Below are positions 33,687-41,492 of a stretch of DNA of 41,601 nucleotides, in pieces. The notes beneath the pieces are model-generated. The model worked only from the letters and a program-made list of their open reading frames with translations, did no database searches and was not told the origin of the DNA. Within the stretch, counting starts at the first letter, position 1. Each line of letters starts with the position of its first letter. The stretch is from an uncultured bacterium (lineage in GTDB: Bacteria > Bacillota > Clostridia > Oscillospirales > Oscillospiraceae), in the NCBI GenBank assembly GCA_946548895.1, contig CAMNQF010000031.1, positions 1 through 41,601 of the forward strand, written 5' to 3'. A program made the translations under genes and the position numbers.

Positions 33687-34720
33687 AAACATCCGATTTT
33701 TATTTCGAACTGCCCCCGGAGCTCATCGCCCAGACGCCCCTGGAGCGGCGGGACGGCTCCCGGCTGCTGGCCCTGGACAGGACCACGGGGGAGACCCGGC
33801 ATATGCACTTTTACGACCTGCCCTCCCTGCTGCGGCCCGGGGACTGCCTGGTGGTCAACGACAGCCGGGTGCTGCCCGCCCGGCTCATCGGAAAGCGGGC
33901 GGGGGGCGGCGCCTGCGAGGTGCTGCTGCTCATCGACCGGGGGAACAAGGTGTGGGAGTGCCTGGTCCGACCGGGGAAAAAGCTCCGTCCCGGGGCGGCG
34001 GTCACTTTTGGGGACGGGGAGCTATCCGCCGAGGTCGTGGGCGAGGTGGAGGGCGGAAACCGGCTGGTCCGCTTTGACTATGACGGAATCTTTCTGGAGA
34101 TTCTGGAGCGGCTGGGCAAAATGCCCCTGCCCCCCTACATCAAGGAGGAGCTGGCCGATGGCGAGCGCTACCAGACGGTGTATTCCAGGGTGGTGGGGTC
34201 CGCCGCCGCCCCCACGGCGGGGCTCCACTTCACCCCGGAGCTGCTGAAACAGATTCAGGCCATGGGGGTGAAGGTGTGCTATGTGACCCTCCACGTGGGC
34301 CTGGGCACCTTCCGCCCGGTGAAGGCGGAGAATTTGGACGAGCACGAGATGCACTCGGAGTACTGCGTCATCCCCCAGGAGACCGCCGATGTGGTCAACG
34401 AGACGAAACGGGCGGGGGGGAGGGTGATCTGCGTGGGCACCACCTCCTGCCGCACCATTGAGAGCTGGGCGGGGCCGGACGGCACGCTGTCCGCCTCGGC
34501 GGGATGGACGAGCATTTTCATCTACCCTGGCTACCGCTTCAAGGTGCTGGACGCCCTCATCACCAACTTCCACCTGCCGGAATCCACCCTCATCATGCTG
34601 GTGTCCGCCCTGGCGGGGCGGGAGCACGTGCTGGCGGCCTACGAGGAGGCGGTGCGGGAAAAATACCGCTTCTTCTCCTTTGGCGACGCCATGTTTATCG
34701 CGGACGGCGCGGCCCGCTGA
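33683..34720 (+). CDS. queA: S-adenosylmethionine:tRNA ribosyltransferase-isomerase
   Basis: 345 residues; adds the ribosyl part of SAM to preQ1 in tRNA, making epoxyqueuosine. Family motifs: [19 protein letters not shown] at the N-terminus, [46 protein letters not shown] and [20 protein letters not shown]. The start is GTG 33683, sharing four bases (GTGA) with the stop of the SpoIID-like gene, so it is translationally coupled to it. tgt and yajC, frequent neighbours, are not next to it. A strong terminator follows. Confidence 0.96.
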   Translation: MKTSDFYFELPPELIAQTPLERRDGSRLLALDRTTGETRHMHFYDLPSLLRPGDCLVVNDSRVLPARLIGKRAGGGACEVLLLIDRGNKVWECLVRPGKKLRPGAAVTFGDGELSAEVVGEVEGGNRLVRFDYDGIFLEILERLGKMPLPPYIKEELADGERYQTVYSRVVGSAAAPTAGLHFTPELLKQIQAMGVKVCYVTLHVGLGTFRPVKAENLDEHEMHSEYCVIPQETADVVNETKRAGGRVICVGTTSCRTIESWAGPDGTLSASAGWTSIFIYPGYRFKVLDALITNFHLPESTLIMLVSALAGREHVLAAYEEAVREKYRFFSFGDAMFIADGAAR

Positions 34721-34730
34721 CCGCGCAGAA

Positions 34731-34763
34731 CAGCCCCGGAACCCCGCAAGGGTTCCGGGGCTG
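34731..34763. terminator. Terminator between queA and the convergent HD-GYP gene
   Basis: CAGCCCCGGAACCC (34731-34744) and GGGTTCCGGGGCTG (34750-34763) form a perfect 14-bp stem with loop CGCAA; TACTTGTCC follows on the plus strand and TTCTGCG on the minus strand. Probably serves both genes. Confidence 0.85.
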
Positions 34764-34775
34764 TACTTGTCCTGG

Positions 34776-36635
34776 TCAGCCGCGGTCTGGGGCGGTCTGG
34801 CGGCCGTCCTCGTAGATTTGGCGATAGGCGGCCTGGCGGCCCGCCTCAAAGGCACAGCGGATCCGCTCCACCACGCCGCTGTCCCGAAGCCGGGCGGTGA
34901 GCAGGGGGGAGAACCGCCTGCCCTCCAGCTGGATGGCGGCCTGGACCGCCTCCTCCAGGGTCTGTTCCGGCCCGTTGTATATCTGGGTGGCGCTGGTGGA
35001 GGCCTCGAGCCAGTCCACCAGGGCGATCACGTCCACCATCTGCCGGTCAGGGCACTCCAGCCGCCGGTAGGAGCTGGGGTAGCCCCGGGAGCCGTCGTAC
35101 CAGGCGTGGTGGCCCAGGGCGGCGGCGGCATAGCGGCTGGTGGACGGACGGGAGGACAGCAGCGTCTCCCCCGCCAGGGTGTGGAGGCGGGCCATTTCGT
35201 ACTCCTCCTCAAACCACTGGCGGGCGGTGCGGGAAAACAGCTCAATGACGCTGATCTTGCCCACGTCGTGGAACAGGCCGCAGCCCCCCGCGAAGTCCAG
35301 CACCGCCCGGCGCTTCTCGCCGGGGCCGCCGATGGCGTGAATGAATTCGATGTCGTCAAAGAATCCGGGGTCGTCCTCCAAAATGATGCCGCAGAGGGCC
35401 CGGGCGCCCTCCGCAACCACCAGGGAGTGGAGGTAGACCTCTGTGGCGTAGCGCAGCAGCAGCTTTTGCAGGAATTCGCCGTAGGGTATGCCGCTGCTCG
35501 TCTCCACATAGGTGAAGGAGAGCTGGCGCAGGTAGAGGAACAGCCGGCCCTCCCCCAGTTCCCAGGGGCAGGCGTCCATGTAGTCCAGCACCCGGCGGTA
35601 CAGCGCGTCCAGGTACTCCTTGCGGGGGGGCACCCGGTCGGGGAACTGCTGAAGGTATTGACTGTAGAAAGCGGGCAGGGAGGCGATGGCATACATCCCC
35701 TCCTGGGAGAAGTCGGCGGGATCCGCGGCGTCCAGCAGGTCCTCCGTCCGCCGCAGCAGCTGGTCCAGGCTGGTGATGCCGCAGTAGTACTCAATGACGC
35801 TGTAGTTGAAGGCCGACCGGACAGGCGGGTGCTTATGCTGCTCCCACGCCTCCTGAATCTGCCGGTGGTATACGATATACACCGACTCCATGATGGCCTC
35901 CATGTCCTGCGGGGACATCACCCGGCTCTTCTCGTAGGAGATGCTGGAGGCCATATTCTGATGGGTGAGGTAGATAAAGCGGTCCCAGGGCAGGCTGGGG
36001 GCCAGCTCCTGATAATGCTTGTCCTGGAGGATTTGGAGCGTGTCCTTCACCAGGTGGATTTTTTCGCTGGGAGTGTTGAACTGGCCCAGGGCTATATTGG
36101 CCCGGGAGCGCAGAATATAACCCCTGGTTTCATCGTCCTCAATTTCGTCGTAATACTTCAGGTAGGCCGCCGCCTCGGTGAAGCACAACCGCATTCGGTT
36201 CATATATTTCTCAATATCCCACAGCTCCAGCCCCACCAGCTTGCCGCACAGGTTGTTGCGTCCCATGCCCAGCCAGTACAGCTCCCGGATCATGGCGGCC
36301 CGGTCCCGCTTCTGGCGGGCCAGACTGAGCAGCGCCTGGTGTATCTGGCAGAACAGGCCCACGTCCAGCTCCGTCCGGCCGTCGAACAGCTGGAAAGAGA
36401 ACTCCCACAGCGCCGAGAGCTGGTCCTGGCCCGCGTTGAACAGGTCGTCCAGGGTGGGAAACAGCCCCTCCCGGAGCAGTTCGATGTTGCGTTTGCCCAA
36501 GCGGGCAATTTGCACGCTGCGGTCCTGAAGAAGGGCGGCGTATCCGTCAAAGGAAAGCGCTCCCGGGAGCTCCCGCTGGGAGAGGGAGGCAAACTGCCTC
36601 AGGTTGGAAAGGTATTCTTCCTGATATGGCTGCAT
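34776..36635 (-). CDS. HD-GYP domain protein, putative cyclic-di-GMP phosphodiesterase
   Basis: 619 residues. A large all-helical N-terminal region (1 to about 390) of unknown type precedes an HD-GYP domain (about 395-570). Its metal ligands are visible: H403, H456-D457 with K460 (GLFHDVGKIS), H485 (ARLHTLAGE), H509-H510 and GYP at 518-520 (GHHAWYDGSRGYP; the usual Glu after HH is Ala). It should hydrolyse c-di-GMP or a related dinucleotide. Soluble. It begins 28 bases after the hybrid kinase gene and is the last gene of the ilvD operon, so the kinase probably acts with it. GGAGG lies about 11 bases upstream of the ATG. Confidence 0.87.
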   Translation of the reverse strand: MQPYQEEYLSNLRQFASLSQRELPGALSFDGYAALLQDRSVQIARLGKRNIELLREGLFPTLDDLFNAGQDQLSALWEFSFQLFDGRTELDVGLFCQIHQALLSLARQKRDRAAMIRELYWLGMGRNNLCGKLVGLELWDIEKYMNRMRLCFTEAAAYLKYYDEIEDDETRGYILRSRANIALGQFNTPSEKIHLVKDTLQILQDKHYQELAPSLPWDRFIYLTHQNMASSISYEKSRVMSPQDMEAIMESVYIVYHRQIQEAWEQHKHPPVRSAFNYSVIEYYCGITSLDQLLRRTEDLLDAADPADFSQEGMYAIASLPAFYSQYLQQFPDRVPPRKEYLDALYRRVLDYMDACPWELGEGRLFLYLRQLSFTYVETSSGIPYGEFLQKLLLRYATEVYLHSLVVAEGARALCGIILEDDPGFFDDIEFIHAIGGPGEKRRAVLDFAGGCGLFHDVGKISVIELFSRTARQWFEEEYEMARLHTLAGETLLSSRPSTSRYAAAALGHHAWYDGSRGYPSSYRRLECPDRQMVDVIALVDWLEASTSATQIYNGPEQTLEEAVQAAIQLEGRRFSPLLTARLRDSGVVERIRCAFEAGRQAAYRQIYEDGRQTAPDRG

Positions 36636-36663
36636 GGCGTGTTCCGCCTCCCCTGTGTCGTGT

Positions 36664-38304
36664 TCAGCGCTCCGCCGCTCTGGGGTTGAGCCGGGTCCGC
36701 AGGATTTCCAGCAGGTGGTTCACATCCACCGGCTTGGAGATGTGTTCGTTCATCCCGGCCTGGCGGGCCTGCCGGACGTCTTCCATGAAGGCATTGGCGG
36801 TCATGGCCACGATCCAGACGCGGCCGGCGTCCGTCCGGGGCAGGGTTCGGATCCGCCGGGTGGCCTCATAGCCGTCCATCACCGGCATCTGCACGTCCAT
36901 AAAAATGATGTCGTAATATCCCTCCGGCGACTGCTTGAACTTTTCCAGGGCCTGGGCGCCGTCTCCGGCCACCTCTACCTGGACCCCGGTCATGGACAGC
37001 AGTTCCATGGCAATCTCCTGATTGAGCTCATTGTCCTCCACCAGCAGTACGCGCCTGCCGCTGTAGTCCTCCTCCGAACCGCCCGGGGCGGAACCGCGCT
37101 CCGAACTCCCGGCGGTGAGGGCGGAAAGAGTGTCCAGCAGACGGCTGCGGAAGAGGGGGCAGGGCACAAAAGCGCTGACCCCGGCACGGGTGGCCCGGTA
37201 CTCAACGCGGGCCCAGTCGTCCTCCGACACCAGCAGAATGGGGAAGGCGGGCCCGGCCAGCTGCCGCACGTGGGCGGCCAGGTCCAGGGGGGACATATCG
37301 GTGAGCTCCTGCCCCAGCAGCAGGGCGCAGGGCATCTGGCCCTCGTACTGGGCCTCCGTCAGACGGGTGACGGCCTCCAGGCCGGAGGCCAGCCGGAGGG
37401 GCTCCAGCCCGCCGTCCCGGAGGTAGGCTTCCATCTGCGCGGCCCGGTCGTCCCGGGACTCCGCCACCAGAATGGACTGGCCCGCCGGGAGGGCGGGGCC
37501 CCTGCGGCCTTTCGGGGAGATGGGGAGGGGGAGGGCCACGGTGAAGCAGCTCCCCTCGCCCTCCCGGCTCTCCACGGAGATCTGCCCGCCCATGCTGTCC
37601 ACCAGCTTTTTGACAATGGACATACCCAGGCCGGTACCCTCGATCTTGTTTACGGAGCTGCTGCGCATACGCTCAAAGGGGATGAAGATGCGGTCCAGAA
37701 AGTCCTGGCTCATGCCGATGCCGTTGTCCCGGCAGGAGAAATCCAGCCACACCGATCCCTCCCCGGCGGGCCGCTGGGACAGCTCCACCTGGATGGCGCC
37801 CCCGGCCGGGGTGTATTTCACGGCGTTTCCGATGATGTTCACCAGGATCTGCCGCAGGCGGAGGGGGTCTCCGATGAGGTTTTCCTCCTGAATGCCGTCA
37901 AGGCGGAAGGTGAGGGACTGTTCCTTTTGGGCGGCCTGGGGCCGTAGGAGAACCGCCGCGTCGTGGAGCAGGTCGGCCAGGGAGAAATCCTCCTGGCTGA
38001 GGGTCATGCGCCCGCTGTCAATGCGGGACATATCCAGCACGTCGTTTACTAGGCTCATCAGGTGGGCGGAGGCGGTCTGAATTTTGCCCAGGCAGTCCTG
38101 CACCCTGGCCTTTTCGTCGATGTGGGACAGGGCGATGGCGGTCATGCCCACAATGGCGTTCATAGGGGTGCGGATGTCGTGGGACATACTGGACAGGAAG
38201 CGGCTCTTAGCCTGGTTGGCCTTCTCCGCCTCACGCAGGGCGGCCTGAAGCTCGGCGTTGGCCCGTTCCAGCTCCTCCACATATGCCCGATCCATCTGTT
38301 CCAT
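36664..38304 (-). CDS. Soluble hybrid histidine kinase with pseudo-receiver and receiver domains
   Basis: 546 residues. A short coiled coil (about 5-33) replaces any sensor; there is no membrane segment. HisKA domain with phospho-accepting H42 ([11 protein letters not shown]), HATPase_c with N160, DNGIG (193-197) and GTGLGMS (223-229). A first receiver-like domain (about 277-395) has G331 where the acceptor aspartate should be, so it is a pseudo-receiver. A second, complete receiver follows with D470 ([13 protein letters not shown]). AGGAG 8 bases before ATG 38304. It starts 18 bases after ilvD and is followed by the HD-GYP gene. The N-terminal sensor may be a separate protein. Confidence 0.9.
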   Translation of the reverse strand: MEQMDRAYVEELERANAELQAALREAEKANQAKSRFLSSMSHDIRTPMNAIVGMTAIALSHIDEKARVQDCLGKIQTASAHLMSLVNDVLDMSRIDSGRMTLSQEDFSLADLLHDAAVLLRPQAAQKEQSLTFRLDGIQEENLIGDPLRLRQILVNIIGNAVKYTPAGGAIQVELSQRPAGEGSVWLDFSCRDNGIGMSQDFLDRIFIPFERMRSSSVNKIEGTGLGMSIVKKLVDSMGGQISVESREGEGSCFTVALPLPISPKGRRGPALPAGQSILVAESRDDRAAQMEAYLRDGGLEPLRLASGLEAVTRLTEAQYEGQMPCALLLGQELTDMSPLDLAAHVRQLAGPAFPILLVSEDDWARVEYRATRAGVSAFVPCPLFRSRLLDTLSALTAGSSERGSAPGGSEEDYSGRRVLLVEDNELNQEIAMELLSMTGVQVEVAGDGAQALEKFKQSPEGYYDIIFMDVQMPVMDGYEATRRIRTLPRTDAGRVWIVAMTANAFMEDVRQARQAGMNEHISKPVDVNHLLEILRTRLNPRAAER

Positions 38305-38322
38305 AGCAAAAACTCCTGTAAA

Positions 38323-39984
38323 TTACTCCAGTACGGCCCCCCGCGCGGCGGAAGTCACCAGTTTGGCGTACCGGGCCAGATATCCGGCCTTGATCTTGGG
38401 CTCCGGGCACGTCCAGGCGGCGCGGCGGGCGGCCAGGACGGCCTCGTCCACCAGCAGTTCGATCTTGCAGGCGGGGATGTCGATGGCGATCTGGTCGCCC
38501 TCCTCCACCAGGGCGATGGGCCCGCCCTGGGCGGCTTCGGGGCAGACGTGGCCGATGGACGCCCCCCGGGTGGCCCCGGAGAACCGCCCGTCGGTGATGA
38601 GGGCCACGGACTCCCCCAGCCCCATGCCGCAGATGGCGGAGGTGGGGTTGAGCATCTCGCGCATCCCGGGCCCGCCCTTGGGGCCCTCGTAGCGGATGAC
38701 CACCACGTCGCCCGCCGCGATTTTCCCGGCGTAGATGGCCTCGATGGCCTCCTCCTCGGACTCAAACACCCGGGCGGGGCCCTGGTGGCGCATCATCTCG
38801 GCTGACACGGCGGACCGCTTCACCACGCAGCCCTCAGGGGCCAGGTTGCCCTTGAGGACGGCGATTCCGCCGTCGGGAGAGTAGGGGCTGTCGATGGGCC
38901 GGATCAGGCTGGGGTCCCGGTTGACCACGCCCTCCAGGTTTTCGCCCAGGGTCCTGCCGGTGCAGGTCATGACGGATGTGTCCAGCAGGCCCTTTTTGGT
39001 CAACTCCATCATGACGGCGTGGACGCCCCCCGCCCCCTCCAGGTCCTCCATGTAGGTGTCCCCGGCGGGGGCCAGGTGGCACAGGTTGGGGGTCTTGGCG
39101 GAGATCTCGTTGCTCATGTCCAGGTCCAGCTCAATGCCGCACTCGTGGGCGATGGCGGGCAGGTGGAGCATGGTGTTGGTGGAGCAGCCCAGGGCCATAT
39201 CCACCGTCTCGGCGTTGTGGAAGGCGGCGGCGGTCATGATGTCCCGGGGCTTGATGTCCCGCTTGACCAGTTCCATGATCTGCATCCCGGCGTGCTTGGC
39301 CAGCCGCAGCCGGGCGGACCACACGGCGGGGATGGTGCCGTTGCCCTTCAAGCCCATGCCGATGGCCTCGGTGAGACAGTTCATGGAGTTGGCGGTGTAC
39401 ATACCGGAGCAGGAGCCGCAGGTGGGGCAGGCGGCGTTTTCATACTCCTCCACCCCCGCCTCGTCCAGCTTGCCGGCGTAGTAGCCGCCCACGGCCTCAA
39501 ACATATGGGACAGGCAGGTGCGCCGGCCGTCGTTGAGCCTGCCGGCCAGCATGGGGCCGCCGGAGCAGAAAATGGTGGGGATGTTCACCCGGGCGGCGGC
39601 CATCAGCAGGCCGGGAACGTTCTTGTCGCAGTTGGGGATCATCACCAGGCCGTCGAACTGGTGGGCCATGGCCATGGCCTCGGTGGAGTCGGCGATGAGG
39701 TCCCGGGTGACCAGGGAGTACTTCATGCCCACGTGGCCCATGGCGATGCCGTCGCACACGGCGATGGCGGGGAACTCAATGGGGGTGCCCCCGGCGGCCC
39801 GGACGCCCGCCTTGACGGCTTCGGCGATTTTGTCCAGGTTCATGTGGCCGGGGACGATCTCGTTATAGGAGCACACCACGCCGATGAGGGGCCGTTCCAG
39901 CTCCTCCCGGGTGTAGCCCAGGGCGTAGAACAGGGAGCGGTTGGGGGCGGTGGGGATGCCTTTTTTCACATGGTCGGAACGCAT
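38323..39984 (-). CDS. ilvD: Dihydroxy-acid dehydratase
   Basis: 553 residues; dehydrates dihydroxy-isovalerate and -methylvalerate in valine and isoleucine synthesis. Iron-sulphur cysteines in [12 protein letters not shown] (C38), PNCDKNVPG (C119) and [17 protein letters not shown]; the substrate loop is [18 protein letters not shown] 39984 with AAAGGAG 9 bases upstream and a short leader from the promoter at 40021-40049, with no room for a T-box. No other ilv or leu gene is in the window. Instead the kinase and HD-GYP genes follow at 18 and 28 bases. Confidence 0.96.
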   Translation of the reverse strand: MRSDHVKKGIPTAPNRSLFYALGYTREELERPLIGVVCSYNEIVPGHMNLDKIAEAVKAGVRAAGGTPIEFPAIAVCDGIAMGHVGMKYSLVTRDLIADSTEAMAMAHQFDGLVMIPNCDKNVPGLLMAAARVNIPTIFCSGGPMLAGRLNDGRRTCLSHMFEAVGGYYAGKLDEAGVEEYENAACPTCGSCSGMYTANSMNCLTEAIGMGLKGNGTIPAVWSARLRLAKHAGMQIMELVKRDIKPRDIMTAAAFHNAETVDMALGCSTNTMLHLPAIAHECGIELDLDMSNEISAKTPNLCHLAPAGDTYMEDLEGAGGVHAVMMELTKKGLLDTSVMTCTGRTLGENLEGVVNRDPSLIRPIDSPYSPDGGIAVLKGNLAPEGCVVKRSAVSAEMMRHQGPARVFESEEEAIEAIYAGKIAAGDVVVIRYEGPKGGPGMREMLNPTSAICGMGLGESVALITDGRFSGATRGASIGHVCPEAAQGGPIALVEEGDQIAIDIPACKIELLVDEAVLAARRAAWTCPEPKIKAGYLARYAKLVTSAARGAVLE

Positions 39985-40020
39985 AGCGCAAAACTCCTTT
40001 GCGGTTTTATAGAATACGGT

Positions 40021-40049
40021 ATTTTACCACAAAAAGCGTGGGAGCGCAA
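40021..40049 (-). promoter_or_regulatory. sigma-A promoter of ilvD
   Basis: Minus strand: TTGCGC (40049-40044), 17-base spacer, TAAAAT (40026-40021); start near 40014, about 30 bases before the ATG. Confidence 0.75.
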
Positions 40050-40087
40050 TGGAAAAACAACCGCTTTCCAAACGCTCCCGCCATTGA

Positions 40088-40116
40088 TTGACAAAATATT
40101 TGGTTGGTGCTATGAT
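40088..40116 (+). promoter_or_regulatory. Promoter of the small peptide (candidate toxin) gene
   Basis: TTGACA (40088-40093), 17-base spacer, TATGAT (40111-40116): near-perfect sigma-A promoter. Start expected about 40123, giving a 60-base leader before the peptide ORF. Confidence 0.82.
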
Positions 40117-40144
40117 GGTTGCGGCGCTGATGAGAAAACGGGCA

Positions 40145-40312
40145 GGCGGTTGGCTACATGACCCCGGAAGGGGGGTGTAGAAATGCTGATTACCATGACG
40201 TTTTATGTCCGTGATTGGACGGTAACGATCCAGGTGAGATGCAGAAACCGCCACTCGGCCAAGTGACGGTTTCTTAACCTAGTTTAATAATACTTGTCCC
40301 GAGCCAACCGCC
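40145..40312. repeat. Long-range inverted repeat framing the small peptide gene
   Basis: GGCGGTTGGCT (40145-40155) and AGCCAACCGCC (40302-40312) are perfect 11-bp complements enclosing the peptide gene. They would pair the 5' leader with the 3' part of the mRNA, a feature of several type I toxin mRNAs whose folding delays translation. Confidence 0.7.
40183..40266 (+). CDS. 27-residue peptide, candidate type I toxin
   Basis: ATG 40183 to TGA 40266. The peptide begins MLITMTFYVRDW, continues TVTIQV and ends RNRHSAK: a beta-prone, aromatic/aliphatic first half and a basic tail. Its Shine-Dalgarno (GGGG within 40170-40175) is paired with CCCC (40162-40165) across a GGAA tetraloop, so translation should be blocked until refolding. 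The last codons form a hairpin (AGAAACCG...CGGTTTCT, about 40242-40274). An antisense promoter faces it. I have a memory of similar tiny ORFs ending NRHSAK in clostridial genomes but cannot name a family. It lacks a classic hydrophobic membrane helix, so toxicity is inferred only from the layout. Confidence 0.6.
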   Translation: MLITMTFYVRDWTVTIQVRCRNRHSAK

Positions 40313-40330
40313 TTCCGTCAGCGCGGGTGT
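40242..40330 (-). ncRNA. Predicted antisense RNA (candidate antitoxin)
   Basis: A consensus promoter on the minus strand (40337-40364) should start transcription near 40330 and read into the 3' half of the peptide gene. The AGAAACCG/CGGTTTCT hairpin at about 40242-40274, which also forms in this orientation, could be its 3' end, giving about 90 bases; the T tract after it is poor, so the 3' boundary is uncertain. Full complementarity to the peptide mRNA would let it act as an antitoxin. Confidence 0.5.
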
Positions 40331-40336
40331 ACTTAT

Positions 40337-40364
40337 ATTATACACCCCCGGGGCGCTTTGTCAA
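40337..40364 (-). promoter_or_regulatory. Antisense promoter facing the small peptide gene
   Basis: Minus strand: TTGACA (40364-40359), 16-base spacer, TATAAT (40342-40337), a perfect pair of hexamers. The -35 box lies in the centre of the palindrome at 40348-40380. Confidence 0.82.
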
Positions 40365-40380
40365 GCACAAAGCGCCCCGG
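40348..40380. terminator. Perfect palindrome downstream of the peptide locus
   Basis: CCGGGGCGCTTTGT (40348-40361) and ACAAAGCGCCCCGG (40367-40380) form a 14-bp stem with loop CAAGC, followed on the plus strand by CGCTTCTTATGGCTTCTTAT. It could end the peptide mRNA beyond the antisense promoter, as in known type I loci with overlapping 3' ends. Confidence 0.5.
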
Positions 40381-40505
40381 CGCTTCTTATGGCTTCTTAT
40401 CCCCAGTCGTGGCGGGATGTGCTGAGGTTGCTTTTATAGAATATTTCCACAATAGCTTAGGTCAGTTTACAAGGAACTACACGCAGACCGTGAAACGGGC
40501 TGCTG

Positions 40506-40556
40506 ACAACAAACGGCGCTATGCTCCCGGTAAGGGGCATAGCGCCTGTTTGTTGT
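40506..40556. repeat. Long hairpin at the left part of the mobile region
   Basis: ACAACAAACGGCGCTATGC (40506-40524) pairs with GCATAGCGCC-T-GTTTGTTGT (40537-40556, one bulged T) around a 12-base loop. No coding capacity is seen in 40381-40588. Confidence 0.75.
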
Positions 40557-40588
40557 GGGGGTATCCAAAGGGGGCAACGCCCCATTTG

Positions 40589-40626
40589 GCACACGACTTT
40601 GCGAAGCAAAGTGTAGTGTGTTATAC
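40589..40626 (+). other. Origin of transfer (oriT), pMV158/MOBV type
   Basis: GCACACGACTTTG-CGAAG-CAAAGTGTAGTGTG-TTATAC: an inverted repeat ACTTTG/CAAAGT inside CACAC/GTGTG arms, ending in TAGTGTG (40614-40620) followed by TTATAC. This matches the recombination/nick site of the pMV158, pE194 and related mobilisable plasmids, cut as TAGTGTG^TTA by MobM/Pre relaxases. The predicted nick is between 40620 and 40621 on the plus strand. No relaxase ORF exists within the 500 bases downstream; the region to 41133 is non-coding. Confidence 0.82.
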
Positions 40627-40696
40627 GCTCTGTCGGCGTTGCCGTGAAAATGCCGTTGCCGCATGAGAGGGCAATGGCATTTGAAGCGGCAGGAAC

Positions 40697-40740
40697 CAGG
40701 GCTTTGTTTGGGGCTGGAAAGCCAGAAACAAAGCCCTGGT
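40697..40740. repeat. Long hairpin downstream of oriT
   Basis: CCAGGGCTTTGTTT (40697-40710) and AAACAAAGCCCTGG (40727-40740) are perfectly complementary over 14 bases, with an inner GGCT/AGCC pairing in the 16-base centre. Around it (40627-40990) I see no credible gene. Confidence 0.75.
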
Positions 40741-40994
40741 TTCATCAGCAGACAGGGCGTATATGAAAGCCCCCGTCCCTCGTCCTTATGGACACCGTGA
40801 CCAGATGTGTGGCCACACTCCGGGAAAAGTAGCAGGACAGCGGGAAACCGTAAAGGCTGAAATGAACGGGCTGACGCCCGGCCTTGACCGTTCCCCGCCG
40901 TCCCGCTGGGTGGGTGGACAAGGCGGCCAATCCCTAAAAGTGCTTGGCCGCACGCATTCATTTTTGGAAGCCGTTTTTTCTCAAAATTGAAATG

Positions 40995-41025
40995 GGCGGG
41001 AAAGCCATTTTAGGGCTTTCCCGCC
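40995..41025. terminator. Hairpin GGCGGGAAAGCC, possible terminator
   Basis: GGCGGGAAAGCC (40995-41006) pairs with GGCTTTCCCGCC (41014-41025) around ATTTTAG, followed on the plus strand by TTGATT. A further hairpin, AACGGCGGCGCT/AGCGCCGTT, lies at about 41060-41083. They could end the minus-strand genes to the right or transcripts from oriT. Confidence 0.5.
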
Positions 41026-41133
41026 TTGATTACCCATAAGCAAAGACAGGCGAGGCTGTCAACGGCGGCGCTGAAAGCGCCGTTCATCTTGACCGTTGAC
41101 TGGCTCGGCTGGCTTTGCTATCTCCCCAACAAG

Positions 41134-41466
41134 TTATTGTTTGTTGTTTTCCCAATTATCTAAACGGGCTTGCATAGTTTCTCGCCATTCTTCACTTGGA
41201 CAAGCAGTAATCAATTTTCGATACTCCTCACTTGATGGCGCTTCTATCAAATAAGACTCTACCAATTTCAGCAAATCCCACTCTACTCCATACATTCCAC
41301 CTTCGGGGAAAATGTCAATCAATACGCCTACCTCTTCTCTTGTCAGTGGCGTTTTTACATTGGAGAGCAATTCATCATACATATTGATGGTTTCTACTGT
41401 AGGGTCATCTTTCACTGCGTCTGGCATTTGACCGAGAAGTCTCAATTTTATAATTGCCTCCTGCAC
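41134..41466 (-). CDS. Small acidic protein, possible immunity protein
   Basis: 110 residues from GTG 41466, which has GGAGG about 8 bases upstream; the frame is open to a GTG at 41562 but that part overlaps the upstream gene. The sequence (LLSNVKTPLTREEVGVLIDI, FPEGGMYGVEWDLLKLVES, CPSEEWRETMQARLDNW) is helical and acidic. The pattern of a central FP-x-G-x-x-Y-G-x-x-W-x-L-x-x-x-x-E-S/T reminds me of small immunity proteins paired with polymorphic toxins, but I cannot assign a family. AT-richer than the rest of the window, fitting acquired DNA. It follows the truncated gene by 26 bases. Confidence 0.65.
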   Translation of the reverse strand: MQEAIIKLRLLGQMPDAVKDDPTVETINMYDELLSNVKTPLTREEVGVLIDIFPEGGMYGVEWDLLKLVESYLIEAPSSEEYRKLITACPSEEWRETMQARLDNWENNKQ

Positions 41467-41492
41467 CTTTACTCCCTCCAATTTCTCGTTCT

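Noticed and set aside
39985-40120. T-box or leader peptide in front of ilvD
   Set aside because: The promoter at 40021-40049 leaves a leader of only about 30 bases.
40467-40990. Short ORFs in the oriT region (for example 40467-40961 minus, 40763-40990 plus)
   Set aside because: They run through the palindromes, lack ribosome binding sites and have no protein-like pattern.
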